Shown: piece by piece, positions 61,263 to 64,000 of the stretch
How positions within the stretch are numbered: the first letter of the stretch is position 1
Layout: each line of letters starts with the position of its first letter
NCBI GenBank assembly: GCA_016710115.1
Contig: JADJLN010000017.1
Coordinates: forward strand, 94,501 to 158,500
Origin: Saprospiraceae bacterium
GTDB lineage: Bacteria > Bacteroidota > Bacteroidia > Chitinophagales > Saprospiraceae
DNA length: 64,000 bases
Reading direction: 5' to 3'
Translations under genes and position numbers: made by a program
Notes under the pieces: model-generated
Database searches by the model: none
What the model saw: the letters and a program-made list of their open reading frames with translations, nothing else
What the model was told of the DNA's origin: nothing

Positions 61263-61456
61263 GACAGGCTTCCATTCTTTTGGATTTAACCTTATGTATG
61301 AAGACGTTAATTCGTTTATGGGTTAATGAGTTTATCCAACAACATCATGCCCCTTCCACCAATATAGAACCCGCGTATTTGTGTTGAGTAATGGGTAATG
61401 GGTATTGGGAAGAAACGAAAGTAAAAAAATGTTTATCTCAAAACTCAGCTTTTCCA

Positions 61457-61520
61457 TGGGCACAAATGAACAACCCCGGAGGGGTTGAATATAAATAGCC
61501 CCGGGCTTCAGCCCGGGGTA
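61457..61520. repeat. Palindromic dispersed element, copy 2
   Basis: As copy 1 but extended by a second hairpin, CCCCGGGC-TTCA-GCCCGGGG, within 61499-61518. It lies about 110 bases past the 3' end of the minus-strand CcsBA gene (which ends at 61629). Confidence 0.65.
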
Positions 61521-61628
61521 TAAATTCAACGCAATTCCGTTTTGGCGACATTTTTGCCGGCACCGCAAAAATGGTGACAAAACAACCCCATGCAAAGTGC
61601 CAGATCCTTCGTGCAAATAAGTCAGACA

Positions 61629-64000
61629 CTACCCCTGCGGCACTTTTTTATGCCGCCACATCGCCAACAAACTGATCACCACCAGTGCCGCCACCGTGTA
61701 ATACACAAAATCCGGAATGGGCACCGGATCACCCGCCGCATAGGAATGCAACCCGGATAAATAATAATTCACACCGAAATAAGTCATCACTACAGATGCC
61801 CATCCGAACAGGGAAGCCGTATTAAACGCATACACACCCCGCAATCCGGGAATAAACCGCATATGCAGGATAAAGGCATACACCAATATGGTCACCAGCG
61901 CCCAGGTCTCCTTGGCATCCCAGCCCCAGTACCGGCCCCAGGATTCATTCGCCCAGACACCGCCGAGGTATGTGCCTATGCTGATCATGAATAGTCCGCC
62001 GATCAAGGTCATCTCGCTGATCATGGTCATCTCCCTGATCATGCGGTATACCTTGTCTTTATTCCGCTCGGTGAGGGTGATCATGAAGATCAAATTCAAC
62101 ACACCGATAATCGCCCCCAGCATCAGGAAGCCATAACTCCCGGCTTCCAGAGAGACGTGGATAGTCAGCCAGTAGGATTTTAGCACGGGCACCAACGGCG
62201 TGATTTCCGGATCGAGATAACTCAGTCCGGCAACCATCATAATCGTCGCTGCAAGAGCGGCAGTAGCCGTCAAGCCGCCCACCGATTTTCTGGAGAAAAT
62301 CAGACCCGCCAACACAGTCGTCCAGCCGATATAAATCATCGACTCATAGCCATTACTCCACGGGGCTCGTTCGGAAACGTACCAACGCAAGCCCAGACCA
62401 ATCGTATGCATCAAAAATCCGAAAGCCAACAAGCCTGTCGCGATCCGGATAGGCCAGATCAGATTGAGCTCGTGTTTGAATACCGATGTAAAGAGGAGCA
62501 CCAAAAATGCCAATGCAAGCAATCCATATAATGAACTCAAGCGACTGAACACATCCATCTTATTCAACGCCAATTCCGCCTTGACCTGAGTGGCCGATGG
62601 CAAGACCCCGGCCGACAATTGCTGCTGGTAATTCGCCAGTTCATCCAGCAACCGGTTGGCCAACGTCCAGTCGCCATTCTGCATCGCTCCCTGCACCGTC
62701 TGGATATAGGCTGGATAGAAACGCGCCATGAACGAATCGTCTGTATGGCCCTGATGCCGCTGGTGCAGATCAGCAGGGGAAAGCCAGGTATGCGAGGTAT
62801 CTCCCGGAGTTGGAAACACCCGAAAGAATTGACCGGAAAAAATCATGTTCATGATATTCACTCGCTCATCGATCTTGATCAACTCCTTTTCCATTACACC
62901 CCGGTCCCGTGGCTCAGCATTGAAGGCCGCCCTGATTTCCTCCTTCAGTTTGTAGGAACCATCGGTATTGAAAAAATCATTGTAGGACGCAAAATCACCG
63001 TTCACACCCAGCATTTCGTGCACCCGCTCATGACTGCCCAGTTTGATCATCGGTTCCTGGTACCAGTCGGGAGGGTTGATGGCCATGGACAGCATCACCT
63101 GATCGGCAGTCGCACCAGCGTAGGTTTCCTTTCGCGACAGCTTGCGCAACACCTCACTGCTGAGTGTATTCATCGGTTTGAACCGACCGTTCTGATCCTG
63201 CACAAGGAGTTTGCCAAACCGCTCCGTATGCTCCTGTTGTGGTGGCGTGAACGCGAACAAATGGCCGGATGCACCAATCAGAGCAACCAGCAGAAGAATA
63301 GAGGCTGCTCGTGGCTTGCGCATCGCCTTGATCTGTTCTGCCAGCTTGCGAAAACGGCTGCTTGGCGAGAAGAAGGTCAGGATCATCCCGAGAGTCAGCA
63401 GGATATACCCGATATAACTGATCCATGTACCGGGGGCATCGTGGTTAACGCTGAGATAGGTACCCAATTCATCCTGGTCAAACGAGGATTGAAAGAACCG
63501 GTAGCCATCATGATCCAGGATATGGTTCATATAGATCCGTTGGTCTCTGTTGAGGCCCGTACGAGGATCGATCAGAGTCACTTCACTGGCATAGGAAGAA
63601 GCGCTGTTCGTACCCGGATATCGTTCGAGGATAAAATCGTGCAACTGGAGGGAAAAGGGAAGTTCCATTCGTTTGGCACCATAGGCAATCGCCAATTCTA
63701 CACCATTGACTGAAAACCCTCTGGGCCGGCCTTCCACGCCCTGCTGCCCGTACACATACTGGGATTGCTCTTCACCACCGGAGGAGACGCGCACAAGGAC
63801 TCCTCCCATGCTGCTGCTCAGCATCTTGGGGGAAGAGGATACAATGTCGACCCGGCCCTGTGGATTGAAATCACCAAACACAAAACCATCTGCACCACTG
63901 GAGTATAAACTGCGCAACCGCAATGGATAAACCACACCCGGAGCGATAGAGTCACGGGGTTTGTGTGGCCATGACCATTTGTGTATAGGGCACAGGAGCT
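61629..64000 (-). CDS. ccsA: CcsBA-type cytochrome c maturation protein (partial at window end)
   Basis: At least 790 residues, open to the right edge of the window (no start codon reached). The upstream part looks like ResB/CcsB: beta-rich segment (GGVLVRVSSGGEEQSQYVYG, IYMNHILDHDGYRFFQSSFD) and the helix WISYIGYILLTLGMILTFF. After a soluble loop of about 260 residues comes CcsA: HTIGLGLRWYVSERAPWSNG, HVSLEAGSYGFLMLG, and the tryptophan-rich heme-handling motif WANESWGRYWGWDAKETWAL, with histidines further on (ILHMRFIPGL, GLHSYAAG). CcsBA exports heme and joins it to CxxCH cysteines in the periplasm; it is needed for all cytochromes in this window. Frame is intact throughout. Confidence 0.9.
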   Translation of the reverse strand, partial: LLCPIHKWSWPHKPRDSIAPGVVYPLRLRSLYSSGADGFVFGDFNPQGRVDIVSSSPKMLSSSMGGVLVRVSSGGEEQSQYVYGQQGVEGRPRGFSVNGVELAIAYGAKRMELPFSLQLHDFILERYPGTNSASSYASEVTLIDPRTGLNRDQRIYMNHILDHDGYRFFQSSFDQDELGTYLSVNHDAPGTWISYIGYILLTLGMILTFFSPSSRFRKLAEQIKAMRKPRAASILLLVALIGASGHLFAFTPPQQEHTERFGKLLVQDQNGRFKPMNTLSSEVLRKLSRKETYAGATADQVMLSMAINPPDWYQEPMIKLGSHERVHEMLGVNGDFASYNDFFNTDGSYKLKEEIRAAFNAEPRDRGVMEKELIKIDERVNIMNMIFSGQFFRVFPTPGDTSHTWLSPADLHQRHQGHTDDSFMARFYPAYIQTVQGAMQNGDWTLANRLLDELANYQQQLSAGVLPSATQVKAELALNKMDVFSRLSSLYGLLALAFLVLLFTSVFKHELNLIWPIRIATGLLAFGFLMHTIGLGLRWYVSERAPWSNGYESMIYIGWTTVLAGLIFSRKSVGGLTATAALAATIMMVAGLSYLDPEITPLVPVLKSYWLTIHVSLEAGSYGFLMLGAIIGVLNLIFMITLTERNKDKVYRMIREMTMISEMTLIGGLFMISIGTYLGGVWANESWGRYWGWDAKETWALVTILVYAFILHMRFIPGLRGVYAFNTASLFGWASVVMTYFGVNYYLSGLHSYAAGDPVPIPDFVYYTVAALVVISLLAMWRHKKVPQG

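Overview
The window comes from a Bacteroidota chromosome, most likely a Saprospiria-type lineage, though the species cannot be told from sequence alone. The evidence is a T9SS type A sorting tail (33767-34720), LytTR response regulators paired with beta-propeller histidine kinases, YceI and DUF5777 proteins, GH3-type adenylating enzymes, and promoter-like TAnnTTTG elements just ahead of start codons. Many otherwise convincing genes carry one or more single-base indels, often in homopolymers, including housekeeping genes (metH, RNase R). This looks like uncorrected read or assembly error rather than decay everywhere, so several entries below are genes reassembled across frames.

Layout. 0.1-5.4 kb: a membrane acyltransferase, a broken DUF6544 gene, a secreted hypothetical protein and a secreted alpha/beta hydrolase. 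5.4-6.7 kb: repeats. 6.7-8.4 kb: a three-gene HipB / HipA-N-domain / HipA-kinase toxin-antitoxin operon with palindromic operators. 8.4-16.5 kb (minus strand): a degraded Rhs polymorphic-toxin array. It has a 5'-truncated Rhs core with one toxin tip, then two displaced core+tip modules, each followed by a candidate immunity gene, bounded by repeats. 16.5-25.7 kb: a GNAT-nitrilase fusion, YceI, a propeller kinase with LytTR regulator, and a five-gene operon of cytochrome-like lipoproteins, an OB-fold protein, a second YceI and a DUF5777 barrel, ended by a clear terminator. 25.7-27.6 kb: no genes, repeat arrays. 27.6-46.4 kb: LolA-like protein, SNF2 helicase, GH3 enzyme, DUF1648 membrane protein, T9SS cargo, RNase R, two GT39-like glycosyltransferases, MetH, and a Wzi/RemB-like barrel.

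46.6-57.6 kb is the most striking part. It is a same-strand, tightly packed set: a heme-b-like membrane protein, a ferredoxin/FAD oxidoreductase, a c-type cytochrome with 23 CxxCH motifs, a giant modular cytochrome with about 60 CxxCH motifs, an outer-membrane beta-barrel and an OB-fold lipoprotein. Together these look like an electron conduit from the inner membrane and the NAD(P)H/quinone pool, through the periplasm, to the cell surface. A CcsBA-type cytochrome c maturation protein (61.6 kb to the window end) lies nearby and would supply heme attachment.

57.6-61.6 kb has few genes: two damaged beta-barrel genes, a small membrane protein, a G-rich heptamer array and dispersed palindromic repeats. 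No tRNA, rRNA, CRISPR array or complete insertion sequence was recognised.
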